Source of the DNA: Alphaproteobacteria bacterium
GTDB lineage: Bacteria; Pseudomonadota; Alphaproteobacteria; Reyranellales; Reyranellaceae
Direction of reading: 5' to 3'
NCBI GenBank assembly: GCA_019635875.1
Contig: JAHBYP010000004.1
Span: forward strand, 140,001 to 204,000
DNA length: 64,000 bases
Shown: positions 33,983 to 45,443 of the stretch, in pieces
Numbering within the stretch: position 1 is the first letter of the stretch
Layout: each line of letters starts with the position of its first letter
The notes under the pieces: model-generated
Told to the model about the DNA's origin: nothing
Databases searched by the model: none
Seen by the model: only the letters and a program-made list of their open reading frames with translations
Made by a program: the position numbers and the translations under genes

Positions 33983-34332
33983 TTGCACGGCTCCTCGGTC
34001 TTGTTCTCGCTGGCGGCCAAATAGGCCTCGAGCTGGTCGTATTGCTGCTCCCAGAAACGTTTGCGTTCGGCGATCCAGCGCTCGACGGTGGTCATGGCCC
34101 CGATCTCCAGGCGGCAGGTGCGCACGCGGCCCACCTTCTCGCTCGCCACCAGCCCCGACTCCTCCAGGATCTTCAGGTGCTGCACCACGGCCGAGAGGGT
34201 CATGGGCAGGGGCGCGGCCAGTTCGCTGACCGAGGCGGGACCGACGGACAGGCGCTCGACCATGGCCCGGCGGCCGGGATCGGAAAGCGCCTGAAAGGCA
34301 AGGTCGAGGGGCGAGATCCGATACTGTAGCAT
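33979..34332 (-). CDS. ArsR/SmtB-family transcriptional repressor
   Basis: A 117-residue winged-helix repressor. LDLAFQALSDPGRRAMVERL and the SVSELAAPLPMTLSAVVQHL recognition helix are typical, followed by KVGRVRTCRLE (the wing) and a C-terminal helix. It lacks the Cys-x-Cys of metal sensors, so it belongs to the SdpR/YczG-like group paired with SRPBCC proteins. The ATG at 34332 has no ribosome-binding site and lies right at the expected transcription start, so the mRNA may be leaderless. The operator overlaps its own promoter. Confidence 0.9.
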   Translation of the reverse strand: MLQYRISPLDLAFQALSDPGRRAMVERLSVGPASVSELAAPLPMTLSAVVQHLKILEESGLVASEKVGRVRTCRLEIGAMTTVERWIAERKRFWEQQYDQLEAYLAASENKTEEPCK

Positions 34333-34334
34333 AC

Positions 34335-34367
34335 ACTTAAGTATTAGCGAAAGCCGCTGGATGTCAA
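34335..34367 (-). promoter_or_regulatory. Promoter and operator of the arsR operon
   Basis: Read on the minus strand, TTGACA at 34367-34362 is a consensus -35 box, followed 15 nt later by TAATAC (34346-34341), a -10-like box. The 8-bp perfect palindrome ACTTAAGT at 34335-34342 overlaps the -10 box and ends 3 nt before the ATG at 34332. Binding of the ArsR repressor there would block RNA polymerase. Transcription probably begins at or next to the A of the ATG. Confidence 0.6.
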
Positions 34368-34550
34368 CCTCCGTCCGGCTCCACAGACGACGAGGGGAGG
34401 GTTACGCGTTTGTGCGTGGGGTGGGCGGAATCACCGCCTCGCCGTCGCGCTGGGCCATTCGCGGAGCGTGCACGCCACAGGATCGATCAGCGGCGACATG
34501 TGCCTGGCCCGCTGTCGGGCTGAGCTCAATCGGGCACCGCTCGTCGTCTG

Positions 34551-35066
34551 TCAGCGGGAGAATCCTGGTTGCCCGTTCACCGCGAGATCGGCTGATGGCG
34601 TTGGTGTGGTCCCCGCTCTTGCCCCCGCCGCCGAACGATGCGGCTTGATAGGGGGGCGATCGGCTTCACGCGGTCCCGGCCACTGCGGGCAGGCGCCGGA
34701 CTCGACCACGGACATGCCGACACCGTCGACCCCGCGCGTTGGAATCGCGCTGGCGTCGAAGCCGTCGAGGCAGCGCACGTTGACCTCGTAATGGTCGGGC
34801 AGGGCGCGCTTTCGGTGGAAGGTGTAGATGCCGCAGCGCGAGCAGAAATAGTGCTTCGCGCGCATCGTGTTCCATCGATAGAGCGACAGCGCGTCCGCGC
34901 CGGCAAGGATCGTGAGCGCGCTTTCGTGCACGCGCGTCATCAGCGCGTTCTTCTTCACGCACAGCGAGCAGTCGCAGGTCGTGAGCTCTGTGATCTCGGC
35001 GTCGATGACGAAACGAACGGCGCCGCAGTGGCACGAGCCCCAGTACTGGCCCTCGTGGCGCGCCAT
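34551..35066 (-). CDS. GFA/centromere-V-like zinc protein (glutathione-dependent formaldehyde-activating family)
   Basis: A 171-residue protein. The zinc cysteines are visible: GSCHCGAVRF (C-x-C), CDCSLC and FCSRCGIYTF, the pattern of the GFA fold. GFA enzymes promote S-hydroxymethylglutathione formation, though many homologues have unknown roles. The last 45 residues (GACPQWPGPREADRPPIKPH onward) are proline-rich with no homology, so the C-terminus may be extended or frameshifted. The ATG at 35066 overlaps the stop of the upstream molybdopterin oxidoreductase by 1 nt. Confidence 0.82.
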   Translation of the reverse strand: MARHEGQYWGSCHCGAVRFVIDAEITELTTCDCSLCVKKNALMTRVHESALTILAGADALSLYRWNTMRAKHYFCSRCGIYTFHRKRALPDHYEVNVRCLDGFDASAIPTRGVDGVGMSVVESGACPQWPGPREADRPPIKPHRSAAGARAGTTPTPSADLAVNGQPGFSR

Positions 35067-37090
35067 CAGCTCCAGGCCGCGACGTCGAGGAAGGTGCTCT
35101 GGTACGTGGCGCCTTCGCCCATGTCGGTGTAGCGGTCGGAGCACAGCATGTTGACCGTGCCGGACACCGCTTCCTCGTCGGGCCGCTGGCCGGGCACCAG
35201 CACGATGCCCGGGCGCACCTCGTCGCTAACCTTCAGCATCAGGCCGACCGTGCCGCGCTGGTTGAACAGCTTCACCTTGTCGCCATTCTTCAGGCCACGC
35301 TTCTGCGCGTCCTCGGGATGCAGCACGCAGAGCGGTTGGCCCTCGCGCTTGCGCAGGAAGGCGACGCCGGAGAAGGCGGTGTGCGCCTGGAAGTAGCCCG
35401 GCGCGGTCAGCAGGCGCAGCGGCCAGCGTTCGGCGTCGCGCACTTCCTCGGGGTCGGGCGTCCAATCCGGCATCGGCGATACGCCCTGCCTGGCGAGTTG
35501 CTCGGAGTAGAATTCCAGCTTGCCCGACGGCGTCTTGAAGATCTGGCCCTCGTGGGTCGGCGCGATGTTGATCGGGCCGGCGGTGGGCAGGCTCTTGGTG
35601 TCGATCGTGGCGGGCTTGCCGGTCGCGCCCTTGAACAGCTCGGTGAGCAGCTCGGGCAGCGCCATGCCGAACACCGGATCGTTCAGGCCCATGCGCTGGG
35701 CCAGCGCCTGCGCCACCTGCACGTTGGAGCGCGCCTCGCCCTGCGGGTCGACGGCGCGCGGGCCGTACTGCATCCAGTAGGCGCCATAGGCGCGATACAT
35801 GTCGTCGGTCTCGAGATAGGTCGTCGCCGGCAACACGATGTCGGCGTAGCGCGCCGTGGCCGTCATGAACGGGTCGTGCACCACCGTGAACAGGTCCTCT
35901 CGCGCCAGGCCCTGGCGCGTCTTGTGCACGTCGGGGTTGGTCACCGCGGGGTTGTTGGCGGCGATGAACAGGCCCTCGATCCGGGGATCCTTCATGTTGA
36001 GCAGCGCGTCGCCCAGGCGCAAATGGTTGACCGTGCGGCTGGTGGCGGGGCCGGAGGGCTTGCGGATGGCATTGTAGTTGAGGTCGCAGGAGGCGGCCGT
36101 CAGCAAGAGCGCGCCGCCGCCGCGCACGCCGTAGGAGCCGGTGACGCCGGGCAGCAGGCATACGGCGCGGCCAGCCTGGCCGCCCTGCGCCAGGCGGGTC
36201 ATGCCCTCGCCGACACGGATCAGCACGCGCTTGCTCGTGCCGTAGATGCCCGCCAGCCGCTCGACATCGGCGACGGCAAGCCCGGTGATCTCCGCCGTGC
36301 GCTGCGGCGTGAAGCGCGGCAGCACCTCGGCCTCGAGCCTGTCGAAGCCCAGCGTGTGCGTCGCGATGTAGTCGCGGTCGACCTTTCTGTCGCGCACCAG
36401 GATGTGCATCATGCCCAGCGCCAGGGCGGCGTCGGTGCCGATGCGGATGGGGATGTGCCAGTCGGCCTTCTGCGCCGTGCGGCTGCGGCGCGGGTCGATC
36501 ACCACGATCTTCAGCCCGCGCTTGCGCTGTTCCTCGACCAGCGCCCAGAAGTGGACGTTGACCGCCATCAGGTCGGCGCCCCAGGCGATCACCACCTCGG
36601 AATCGACCACCGATTCGGGATCGGCGCCGCCGACGCCGCCCACCGTCATCTCCCAGGCGGTCTCGCAGCAGGTGTCGCAGACCGTGCCGGCCATCAGCCG
36701 GCTGGCGCCGAGCGCATGGAACATGCCACCGATCAGTCCGCGGTTGGTCAGGCCCTGATGGGCGCTGTAGGCGTAGCCGAGCAGGGCGAGCGGGCCGGAT
36801 CGGGCGATGATCGCCTTCCAGCGGCTGGCGATCTCATCAAGCGCCTCGTCCCAGGTGATCGGCGCGAACTTGCCGTCACCCTTCTTGCCGACGCGGCGCA
36901 GCGGCGTCGTCAGGCGCTCGGGCGAGTGCACGAGATCGACGTCGCGATTGACCTTGCCGCAGGCGAAGCCCGCGGTCAGCGGCTGGTCGGGATCGCCCTC
37001 GATCTTCACCACGCGGCCGTCCTCGACATGGGCGAGCAGCGAGCACATGTCGGGACAGTCGTGGGCGCACACCGTTCGAACGATCTTCAC
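35066..37090 (-). CDS. Molybdopterin-dependent oxidoreductase
   Basis: A 674-residue Mo/W-bis-MGD enzyme of the DMSO-reductase family. The N-terminal 4Fe-4S site is C-x3-C-x3-C..C: CAHDCPDMC then FACGK about 25 residues on. The MGD-binding domains follow (VVIAWGADLMAV, IVVIDPRRSRTAQ, VLPATTYLETDD), ending in the MopB C-terminal barrel (QGVSPMPDW..., KNGDKVKLFNQRGTVGL). GTG 37090 has GGGAG about 9 nt upstream and begins exactly at the VRTVCAHDC motif; the frame to ATG 37132 adds 14 residues. No signal peptide or partner subunits; it is probably soluble. Substrate unknown. Confidence 0.9.
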   Translation of the reverse strand: MKIVRTVCAHDCPDMCSLLAHVEDGRVVKIEGDPDQPLTAGFACGKVNRDVDLVHSPERLTTPLRRVGKKGDGKFAPITWDEALDEIASRWKAIIARSGPLALLGYAYSAHQGLTNRGLIGGMFHALGASRLMAGTVCDTCCETAWEMTVGGVGGADPESVVDSEVVIAWGADLMAVNVHFWALVEEQRKRGLKIVVIDPRRSRTAQKADWHIPIRIGTDAALALGMMHILVRDRKVDRDYIATHTLGFDRLEAEVLPRFTPQRTAEITGLAVADVERLAGIYGTSKRVLIRVGEGMTRLAQGGQAGRAVCLLPGVTGSYGVRGGGALLLTAASCDLNYNAIRKPSGPATSRTVNHLRLGDALLNMKDPRIEGLFIAANNPAVTNPDVHKTRQGLAREDLFTVVHDPFMTATARYADIVLPATTYLETDDMYRAYGAYWMQYGPRAVDPQGEARSNVQVAQALAQRMGLNDPVFGMALPELLTELFKGATGKPATIDTKSLPTAGPINIAPTHEGQIFKTPSGKLEFYSEQLARQGVSPMPDWTPDPEEVRDAERWPLRLLTAPGYFQAHTAFSGVAFLRKREGQPLCVLHPEDAQKRGLKNGDKVKLFNQRGTVGLMLKVSDEVRPGIVLVPGQRPDEEAVSGTVNMLCSDRYTDMGEGATYQSTFLDVAAWS

Positions 37091-39960
<2,870 letters not shown>

Positions 39961-39962
39961 GC

Positions 39963-40610
39963 ATGAAGATCGGCGACATCGTCGGCAGGACGCCCGTCAT
40001 CCCCGTGCTCACCCTGGCCGGCGCGCCCGACGGCATCCCCGTGGCGCGCGCCCTGGTCACCGGGGGATTGTCGGTGATGGAGGTGACCCTGCGTACGGCC
40101 GGCGCGCTGGAGGCGGTCAAGGCCATCGTCGCCGAGGTGAGGGGCGCGATCGTCGGCGTTGGCACCGCGCTCGAGCCGGTGCAGTTCGCCAAGGCGAAGA
40201 AGGCCGGTGCCGCGTTCGCCGTGAGCCCGGGCTTCACGCCGACCCTGGGCGCGGCCGCCGCCGATGCCGGGCTGCCTTACATGCCGGCGGTGTCGACCGT
40301 CTCGGAGGCATTGACCTTGCGCGAGCGCGGTTTCCGCCACCTCAAGTTCTTCCCGGCCGAGCAATGCGGCGGCGCCGACTTCCTGCGCGCGCTCGCGGCG
40401 CCGCTGCCCGACCTGCTGTTCTGCCCCACGGGCGGCGTCGACCTCGCCAAGGCGGCCGGCTACCTGACCCTGAGCAACGTGCCCTGTGTCGGCGGGTCCT
40501 GGGTGGTGCCGCCGGACGCCATCGCCGCCGGCGACTGGGCGCGCATCGAGGCCCTGGCGAGCAAGGCCGCCGGACTGGGGCGCGGTGTGGCAAGCCCGCC
40601 ACAGGCGTGA
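39963..40610 (+). CDS. eda: 2-dehydro-3-deoxy-phosphogluconate (KDPG/KHG) aldolase
   Basis: A 215-residue class I aldolase that splits KDPG or a close homologue into pyruvate and an aldehyde. TPVIPVLTLAGAPDGIPVAR, GLSVMEVTLRTAGALEAV (the catalytic Glu), GAAFAVSPGFTP and HLKFFPAEQCGG with the Schiff-base Lys, followed by FCPTGGVDL, are diagnostic. Start ATG 39963 lies 2 nt after the SDR stop, indicating cotranscription. Together with the 2-keto-3-deoxygluconate kinase at 43254 it can form KDG to pyruvate plus glyceraldehyde 3-phosphate. Confidence 0.93.
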   Translation: MKIGDIVGRTPVIPVLTLAGAPDGIPVARALVTGGLSVMEVTLRTAGALEAVKAIVAEVRGAIVGVGTALEPVQFAKAKKAGAAFAVSPGFTPTLGAAAADAGLPYMPAVSTVSEALTLRERGFRHLKFFPAEQCGGADFLRALAAPLPDLLFCPTGGVDLAKAAGYLTLSNVPCVGGSWVVPPDAIAAGDWARIEALASKAAGLGRGVASPPQA

Positions 40611-40766
40611 GGCAAGCGGTCGCCGCAAGGCGGCCGCGACCGGGCGTCCACTGGCGAGAAAGGCCGGAAAATGGCACTGTACGCGTGATTGGGGAAACGC
40701 CGCGATTGGCGGCCAAGCCACTGAAAATGAAACGGGATCGCAGGGCGATCCGAAGGCCAGACGACG

Positions 40767-41798
40767 ATGTCTCGTGCGCGATGGATGGGTCTGGCGGCGG
40801 CTCTGACCGGTGCCGCGCTGTTCGCCGCGCCCGTGCGGGCGCTGCCGGAGACCGCCATCGTGCTCAACTCCGACGAGGCGTCCATGAGCGTCGTCGATCG
40901 CCGGATGATGAGCGAGATCGAGCGCATCCCGGTCGGACGCGAGCCGCATCACCTGATCCTGACTCCCGACGGCAAGGACCTGGTGGTCGCCTCGACGGTC
41001 ACCAACGAGTTGCTGTTCCTCGATCCCGTCACCGGCCGCCAGCGCAAACGCTACCGCAACATCATCGACCCCTACCAGCTGGGCTACTCGCCCGACGGCA
41101 AATGGTTCGTCACGGCGGCCTACCGCCTGAACCATGTCGACATCTACGAGGCCAAGGACCTGCGCCTGGTCAAGCGCCTGCCGCTGCACACGCTGCCCAG
41201 CCACCTCGCCTTCAGCGCCGACAGCGCCTTCGTCTTCTTCACAGTGCAGGGCTCCAACCAGGTGGCCGCGCTCGACCTCGCGAGGCAGGAGATCGTCTGG
41301 ACGGTCGATGTCGGCGAGGCGCCGGCCGGCATCCTGGTCTTCCCCGACCAGAAGAAGCTGCTCGTCGGCCTGACCGGCGAGGACGCCGCGGTTGTCGTCG
41401 ACATCGCCGCGCGCGCGGTCACCAAGCGCATCGTCACCGGCAGGGGCGCGCACAACATCTTCCGGATGCCCAATGACGAGAAGCGGGTGCTGATCACCAA
41501 CCGCGTCGACGGCTCGCTGTCGATCATCGACCTTGAGCGTCAGGAGGTGGTCGACAATATCAGGGTCCCGGGCGGCCCGGACGACGTCGATTTCTCGCCC
41601 GACGGCAAGATCGTATGGGTGACGCAACGCTGGCGCCGGCGGATCGCCGCCGTCGAGCTGGCGACGCGCAGGATCATCGGCTCGGTCCTGGTCGGCCGCT
41701 CGCCGCACGGCATCTACATCAATGGGCCGCACACCGTGTTGCGCTCCGTGCTGCCGCCGCCGGAACGTTCGGACGCCACGGCGGCGACGAAGAGATAA
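40767..41798 (+). CDS. YVTN beta-propeller protein, secreted
   Basis: A 343-residue protein with a signal peptide (MSRARWMGLAAALTGAALFA). The mature part is a seven-bladed propeller of YVTN type: repeats such as TVTNELLFLDPVTGRQRKRY, PDGKDLVVAS, DGKWFVTAAYRLN, PDDVDFSPDGKIVWVTQRW. Such proteins are periplasmic or surface-bound; some bind quinone-dependent dehydrogenase partners. Role unknown. Upstream, 40611-40766 shows nothing but a possible promoter. It is followed 26 nt later by the sterol-desaturase family gene. Confidence 0.87.
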   Translation: MSRARWMGLAAALTGAALFAAPVRALPETAIVLNSDEASMSVVDRRMMSEIERIPVGREPHHLILTPDGKDLVVASTVTNELLFLDPVTGRQRKRYRNIIDPYQLGYSPDGKWFVTAAYRLNHVDIYEAKDLRLVKRLPLHTLPSHLAFSADSAFVFFTVQGSNQVAALDLARQEIVWTVDVGEAPAGILVFPDQKKLLVGLTGEDAAVVVDIAARAVTKRIVTGRGAHNIFRMPNDEKRVLITNRVDGSLSIIDLERQEVVDNIRVPGGPDDVDFSPDGKIVWVTQRWRRRIAAVELATRRIIGSVLVGRSPHGIYINGPHTVLRSVLPPPERSDATAATKR

Positions 41799-41824
41799 GA
41801 TTCGCGCCGCACGGGATCCAGGCG

Positions 41825-42811
41825 ATGCTCGAGTCCCTCTCCACATTCTGGATCGATCTGCAGGGCCAGCTCCTGGAGATCGTCCAGCCGCTGGTGCACC
41901 GGGCCGGGCTGACTGAATTCTATGACGACGTGCCCGTCGGCCTCGAGACGCTGAGCCTGGGGGTGCTGCAGATCGCCGTGATCCTGCTGTTCTTCAGGCC
42001 GCTGGAGTCTCTGGCGCCGGCCGAGCGCTGGGAAGATCGCAGGCTGGTGCGCGTCGACGTGGTCTACACGCTGCTCAACAAGCTGGGCGTCATCCCGCTG
42101 GGCATCTTCATGCTGCTGCTGCCGCTCAACGACGAGCTGCTGGAGCTCACGCGAGAGGTTGGCTTCGTGCTGCCGACCGTCGAGCAGGTGATCCCCTGGT
42201 TGCGCGACAAGCCGCTGGTGCTCTTCCTCGTCTACTTCCTGCTCTACGATCTCGCCGGCTACCTGTGGCACCGCGCCCAGCACGCGCTGCCCTGGCTGTG
42301 GGCGCTGCACAGCCTGCATCACAGCCAGCGCCAGGTCTCGACCTGGACCGACGATCGCAACCACGTGCTCGACGACATCCTGTTCGACCTCTATCTCGCC
42401 ATCGTCGCCATCCTGATCGGCGCGCAGCCCGGCCAGTTCGTCGCCATCCTGCTGCTGGGCCGGCTGATCGAGGCCTTCTCGCACGTCAACACGCGCTTCG
42501 GCTTCGGTCGCGTGCTGGACAAGGTGCTTGTCGATCCGATGTTCCACCGCACCCATCACGCGCGCGCCAGCGCGAGCGAGCCGCGCATCCACGACACCAA
42601 TTTCTCCGCAGTGTTCCCGATCTGGGACATTCTGTTCCGCACCGCGCACTACGACTACCGGCAGCGCGCGAGCGGCGTCGACGATGCGGATGCCGATGCC
42701 GACAACGGCAAGGGCTTCGTCGGCCAGCAGGTCGCCGGCATCGCCCGCCTGGGCCGTGCCATCGCCCGCACCTTCACCTCGCGCGCGCCGCGCCCGACGC
42801 CGGCGGAGTAG
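41825..42811 (+). CDS. Sterol desaturase/fatty acid hydroxylase family membrane protein
   Basis: A 328-residue membrane di-iron protein. The histidine boxes are complete: HRAQH (near 150), HSLHHSQ (near 163) and HRTHHAR (near 240), set among several hydrophobic helices. The family hydroxylates or desaturates lipids and sterol-like molecules. The fact that a large family exists in hopanoid- and carotenoid-making alphaproteobacteria suggests a lipid substrate. ATG 41825 is chosen, since the frame to 41615 overlaps the propeller gene. Its stop is 4 nt before the TrmO start. Confidence 0.9.
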   Translation: MLESLSTFWIDLQGQLLEIVQPLVHRAGLTEFYDDVPVGLETLSLGVLQIAVILLFFRPLESLAPAERWEDRRLVRVDVVYTLLNKLGVIPLGIFMLLLPLNDELLELTREVGFVLPTVEQVIPWLRDKPLVLFLVYFLLYDLAGYLWHRAQHALPWLWALHSLHHSQRQVSTWTDDRNHVLDDILFDLYLAIVAILIGAQPGQFVAILLLGRLIEAFSHVNTRFGFGRVLDKVLVDPMFHRTHHARASASEPRIHDTNFSAVFPIWDILFRTAHYDYRQRASGVDDADADADNGKGFVGQQVAGIARLGRAIARTFTSRAPRPTPAE

Positions 42812-42814
42812 GCG

Positions 42815-43300
42815 ATGACGAACCCGGGCTGGACGCTGGCGCCGATCGGCGTCATCCGCACGCCGTTCGCCACCATCGCCGATTGCCCGCGCAACGGCCG
42901 CGCCATCGAACCGGCGCCGCTCTGCCGCGCCATCGTCGATCCGCCCTACATCGACGGTCTCGCCAGCCTCGAGGGCTTCTCCCACCTGATCCTGCTCTAC
43001 TGGCTCGACCAGGCGGGACCGGCGACGCTGCGCTTCACGCCGCCGTTCGACGACACCGAGCGCGGCGTCTTCGCCACCCGCGCGCCGCGCCGGCCCAACC
43101 CGATCGGCCTGTCGGTGGTGAAGTTCGACGGCTTCGAGTCGCCTGGCGTGCTGCTGGTGCGCAACCTCGACTGCGTCGATGGCACGCCACTGCTCGACAT
43201 CAAGCCCTACCTGCCGACCACCGACGCCGAGCCGCAGGCCGGCATGGGCTGGCTCAGCGCCCGGCGAGGAAGGACTCCACCTGCCGGCCGGTCGGGATAG
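42815..43300 (+). CDS. trmO: tRNA (N6-threonylcarbamoyladenosine(37)-N6)-methyltransferase TrmO
   Basis: A 161-residue SAM-dependent enzyme that methylates t6A37 of threonine tRNA. The fold is a beta-barrel rather than a Rossmann domain; visible motifs are PIGVIRTPF, DGLASLEGFSHLILLYWL, VFATRAPRRPNPIGLSVVK and DGTPLLDIKPYLP, the standard TrmO/VirR signature. Its 3' end overlaps the convergent 2-keto-3-deoxygluconate kinase gene by 47 nt. The C-terminus (RRGRTPPAGRSG) is in the overlap. Confidence 0.92.
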   Translation: MTNPGWTLAPIGVIRTPFATIADCPRNGRAIEPAPLCRAIVDPPYIDGLASLEGFSHLILLYWLDQAGPATLRFTPPFDDTERGVFATRAPRRPNPIGLSVVKFDGFESPGVLLVRNLDCVDGTPLLDIKPYLPTTDAEPQAGMGWLSARRGRTPPAGRSG

Positions 43301-44171
43301 GCGCCACCGCGCCGTAGCCCGTCGTCGACAGGGCGGCGGCGGCGTTGGCATGGCGGGCCGCGTCGAACGGGCTGTCACCGGCCAGGATGCGGGTGAGGAA
43401 CGCGCCATCGAAGGTGTCGCCGGCGCCGGTCGCGTCAAGGGCCTTCACCGCGTGGCCCGCCAGCCGCTGGCGCCGCTGGGCCGTGGCGACCAGCGCGCCG
43501 TCCCTGCCCATCTTCAGGGCGACGATGGACGGGCCCAGACGCAGGTAGAAGTCGACAATGGCGTCGGCATCGTCGAGGCCGGTCATCGTCATGGCGTCGT
43601 CGAGGCTGGGCAGCGCGATGTCGACGCGCTTCATCGCCTCGTGCATCACGTCGCGGGCTTCCTCGGCCGGCCACAGGCGCAGGCGCAAATTGGTGTCGTA
43701 GGCGACGCGCCTGCCGGCTGCCTTCATCACGTCGATGGCGGCGAAGCAGGCGTCGCGCGCCACACCGGAGATCGCCTGGCTGATGCCGGAGAGCTGCAGC
43801 ATGTCGGCGGCGGCGAGATAGTCGCGCGGCAGGTCGCCGGCGGCGAAGCGGCTCGACGCCGAGCCCTTGCGCATGAAGGAGAAGTGGTGGCCCTGCGCGT
43901 CGTGGGTCACGAAGTATGCCGCGGTGTGGCCGTCGGTCCGCCGCTGCACGCGGCTGCAGTCGACATTCTCCCGACGCCACAGCTCGACGAACAGGTCGCC
44001 GAACGGGTCCTCGCCCAGCGCGGTGAGATAGCCGACCGAGGCGCCCTGCCGGGCGGCTGCGATGGCGGCGTTGGAGGTGTCGCCGCCGAAGCCCTGCAGC
44101 CAGTTGGGCTCGCCGGGCGTCGTCTGGTTGAACTCGACCATCGGTTCGCCGAGGCAGACGAGAGAGGGCAT
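43254..44171 (-). CDS. kdgK: 2-keto-3-deoxygluconate kinase-like PfkB sugar kinase
   Basis: A 305-residue PfkB kinase that probably phosphorylates 2-keto-3-deoxygluconate. The PfkB start is CLGEPMVEFNQTTPG, the second signature is DATGAGDTFDGAFLTRIL, containing the catalytic Asp in GAGD. YDTNLRLRLWPAEEARDVM is typical of KdgK, since many KDG kinases have DxNxRxxLW. ATG 44171 begins the homology. It overlaps trmO at its 3' end. With the KDPG aldolase at 39963 it gives a route for sugar acids. Confidence 0.88.
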   Translation of the reverse strand: MPSLVCLGEPMVEFNQTTPGEPNWLQGFGGDTSNAAIAAARQGASVGYLTALGEDPFGDLFVELWRRENVDCSRVQRRTDGHTAAYFVTHDAQGHHFSFMRKGSASSRFAAGDLPRDYLAAADMLQLSGISQAISGVARDACFAAIDVMKAAGRRVAYDTNLRLRLWPAEEARDVMHEAMKRVDIALPSLDDAMTMTGLDDADAIVDFYLRLGPSIVALKMGRDGALVATAQRRQRLAGHAVKALDATGAGDTFDGAFLTRILAGDSPFDAARHANAAAALSTTGYGAVAPIPTGRQVESFLAGR

Positions 44172-44248
44172 CGCGGGTCCGGTCTCCACGGGAAATATCA
44201 CGTCGCCGATGCTAGTCTGATCGAGAGGTTCCGTCGAAGGAGGCGATC

Positions 44249-44818
44249 ATGGGCGTGCTGGACCAGATCCTGGGAGGTGCACTGGGTCAGATTCTGGGCG
44301 GTGCCCAGGGTGGCGCACAGGGTGGCGCACAGGGTGGCGCACTGGGAGGCTCGCGTGCCGCGCTGATCCAGGCCGTCCTCGCCATGCTCCTACAGGGCGG
44401 CATCGGCCGAAGCGGCAATGCGGGCGGCGGCGGCCTGGCGGATGTCCTGGGCGGGCTTCTGGGCGGCGGCCAGCCGGGTGCGGATCCTCGTCTGGGCGGC
44501 GCGCTGCGCGGCGGGCTGGGCGGCATGTCCGACATGTTCCGGCAGGCCGGACTGCAGGGCCAGGTCGATTCGTGGATCGCCCAGGGCCCCAACATGGCGG
44601 TGTCGCCGAATGACATCGCGGCCGCGTTCGGCGAGTCGCAGCTGAGCCGGCTGGCGGAGCAGTCGGGAATGTCGCGCGAGGATGTCTCCCGCGAGCTCGC
44701 CGACGTCCTGCCGGGCCTCGTCGACACCATGACGCCGGGCGGTCAGATGCCGCGGCAGGACCTCGGCGCTGACGAGTTCGGCGCCTGGATGTCCAATGTG
44801 CTGGGTGGCCGGCGCTGA
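44249..44818 (+). CDS. YidB-family (DUF937) protein
   Basis: A 189-residue Gly/Ala-rich protein. It starts with short repeats (LGGALGQILGGAQGGAQGGA, at 8-27) and ends with SPNDIAAAFGESQLSRLAEQ then GMSREDVSRELADVLPGLVD, which is the conserved YidB helix region. The family is of unknown function, often stress-related. It has a 12-nt tandem repeat in its DNA. Start ATG 44249 has GAGGCG upstream. Confidence 0.82.
   Translation: MGVLDQILGGALGQILGGAQGGAQGGAQGGALGGSRAALIQAVLAMLLQGGIGRSGNAGGGGLADVLGGLLGGGQPGADPRLGGALRGGLGGMSDMFRQAGLQGQVDSWIAQGPNMAVSPNDIAAAFGESQLSRLAEQSGMSREDVSRELADVLPGLVDTMTPGGQMPRQDLGADEFGAWMSNVLGGRR
44297..44344 (+). repeat. 12-bp in-frame tandem repeat
   Basis: Four successive 12-nt units (GGTGGCGCACAG three times with small changes, preceded by GGCGGTGCCCAG) encode Gly-Gly-Ala-Gln repeats. 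Because the unit length is a multiple of three, changes in copy number keep the reading frame, so this is a candidate slipped-strand variable site. Confidence 0.8.
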
Positions 44819-44828
44819 GCCGGAAGGG

Positions 44829-45356
44829 TCAGTCCCGCACCCGCTGCTCGAGGACGACGTCGGCGCCGGCGCGCTCGATCAGCAGGATGGTGTATGGAGT
44901 CACGTTCACGGCGCGGCTCGGCAGCAGCCGCGAGGGATGGCGCTCCTCGAACAGCACGACGACGCGGCCGGCGCGTTCGGCGGCCGAGATGATCGACACG
45001 CCATGGTCGGCCGAGGGCCGCTCGCCCAGGATGATGGCCACGCCGGTCTGACGCGTCTCGTTGAAGGGCGGCATCGGCCGATCGCCGCGCAGGCCGCGCC
45101 ACATCATCTGCCACTGCGCCTCGGTGGTGGCGATCAGTGAGCCGCCGGCCAGCGGCACGCTGTGCGCGCCGTCGAACTGGCGGAAGGCGTAGGCCTTCTT
45201 GTCGCCGGTCGATATCCAGTGAAACAGCGCCACGGCGCCAACCGTCATCGACAGGACCAGGGCCAGCACGCCCAACGCGCGGCGGAACCGGCCGTCGCCG
45301 CCGCTGCGGTCCGAGGGGGTCCTGGCGTGCAGGCGCCACGGGAGGCTGAGGTTCAT
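44829..45356 (-). CDS. Membrane-anchored PrcB-like protein
   Basis: A 175-residue protein with one N-terminal membrane helix (ALGVLALVLSMTVGAVALF, about residues 26-44) and an outer domain. The outer domain (GGSLIATTEAQWQMMWRGLR, ETRQTGVAIILGERPSADHG, VLLFEERHPSRLLPSRAVN-type strands, VTPYTILLIERAG) resembles the C-terminal domain of PrcB, a subunit of a protease complex in Treponema; by eye only. ATG 45356 is used; ATG 45365 and 45389 are in-frame alternatives. Convergent with the YidB-like gene. Confidence 0.65.
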   Translation of the reverse strand: MNLSLPWRLHARTPSDRSGGDGRFRRALGVLALVLSMTVGAVALFHWISTGDKKAYAFRQFDGAHSVPLAGGSLIATTEAQWQMMWRGLRGDRPMPPFNETRQTGVAIILGERPSADHGVSIISAAERAGRVVVLFEERHPSRLLPSRAVNVTPYTILLIERAGADVVLEQRVRD

Positions 45357-45443
45357 GCGGCGCATGAAGCGCCGCGAACATGGCTCCAATGGGTTGGAAT
45401 TGGGATGAATCGCGGCGCTTCGGGCTCAGCCTCGCCGCAAAGC

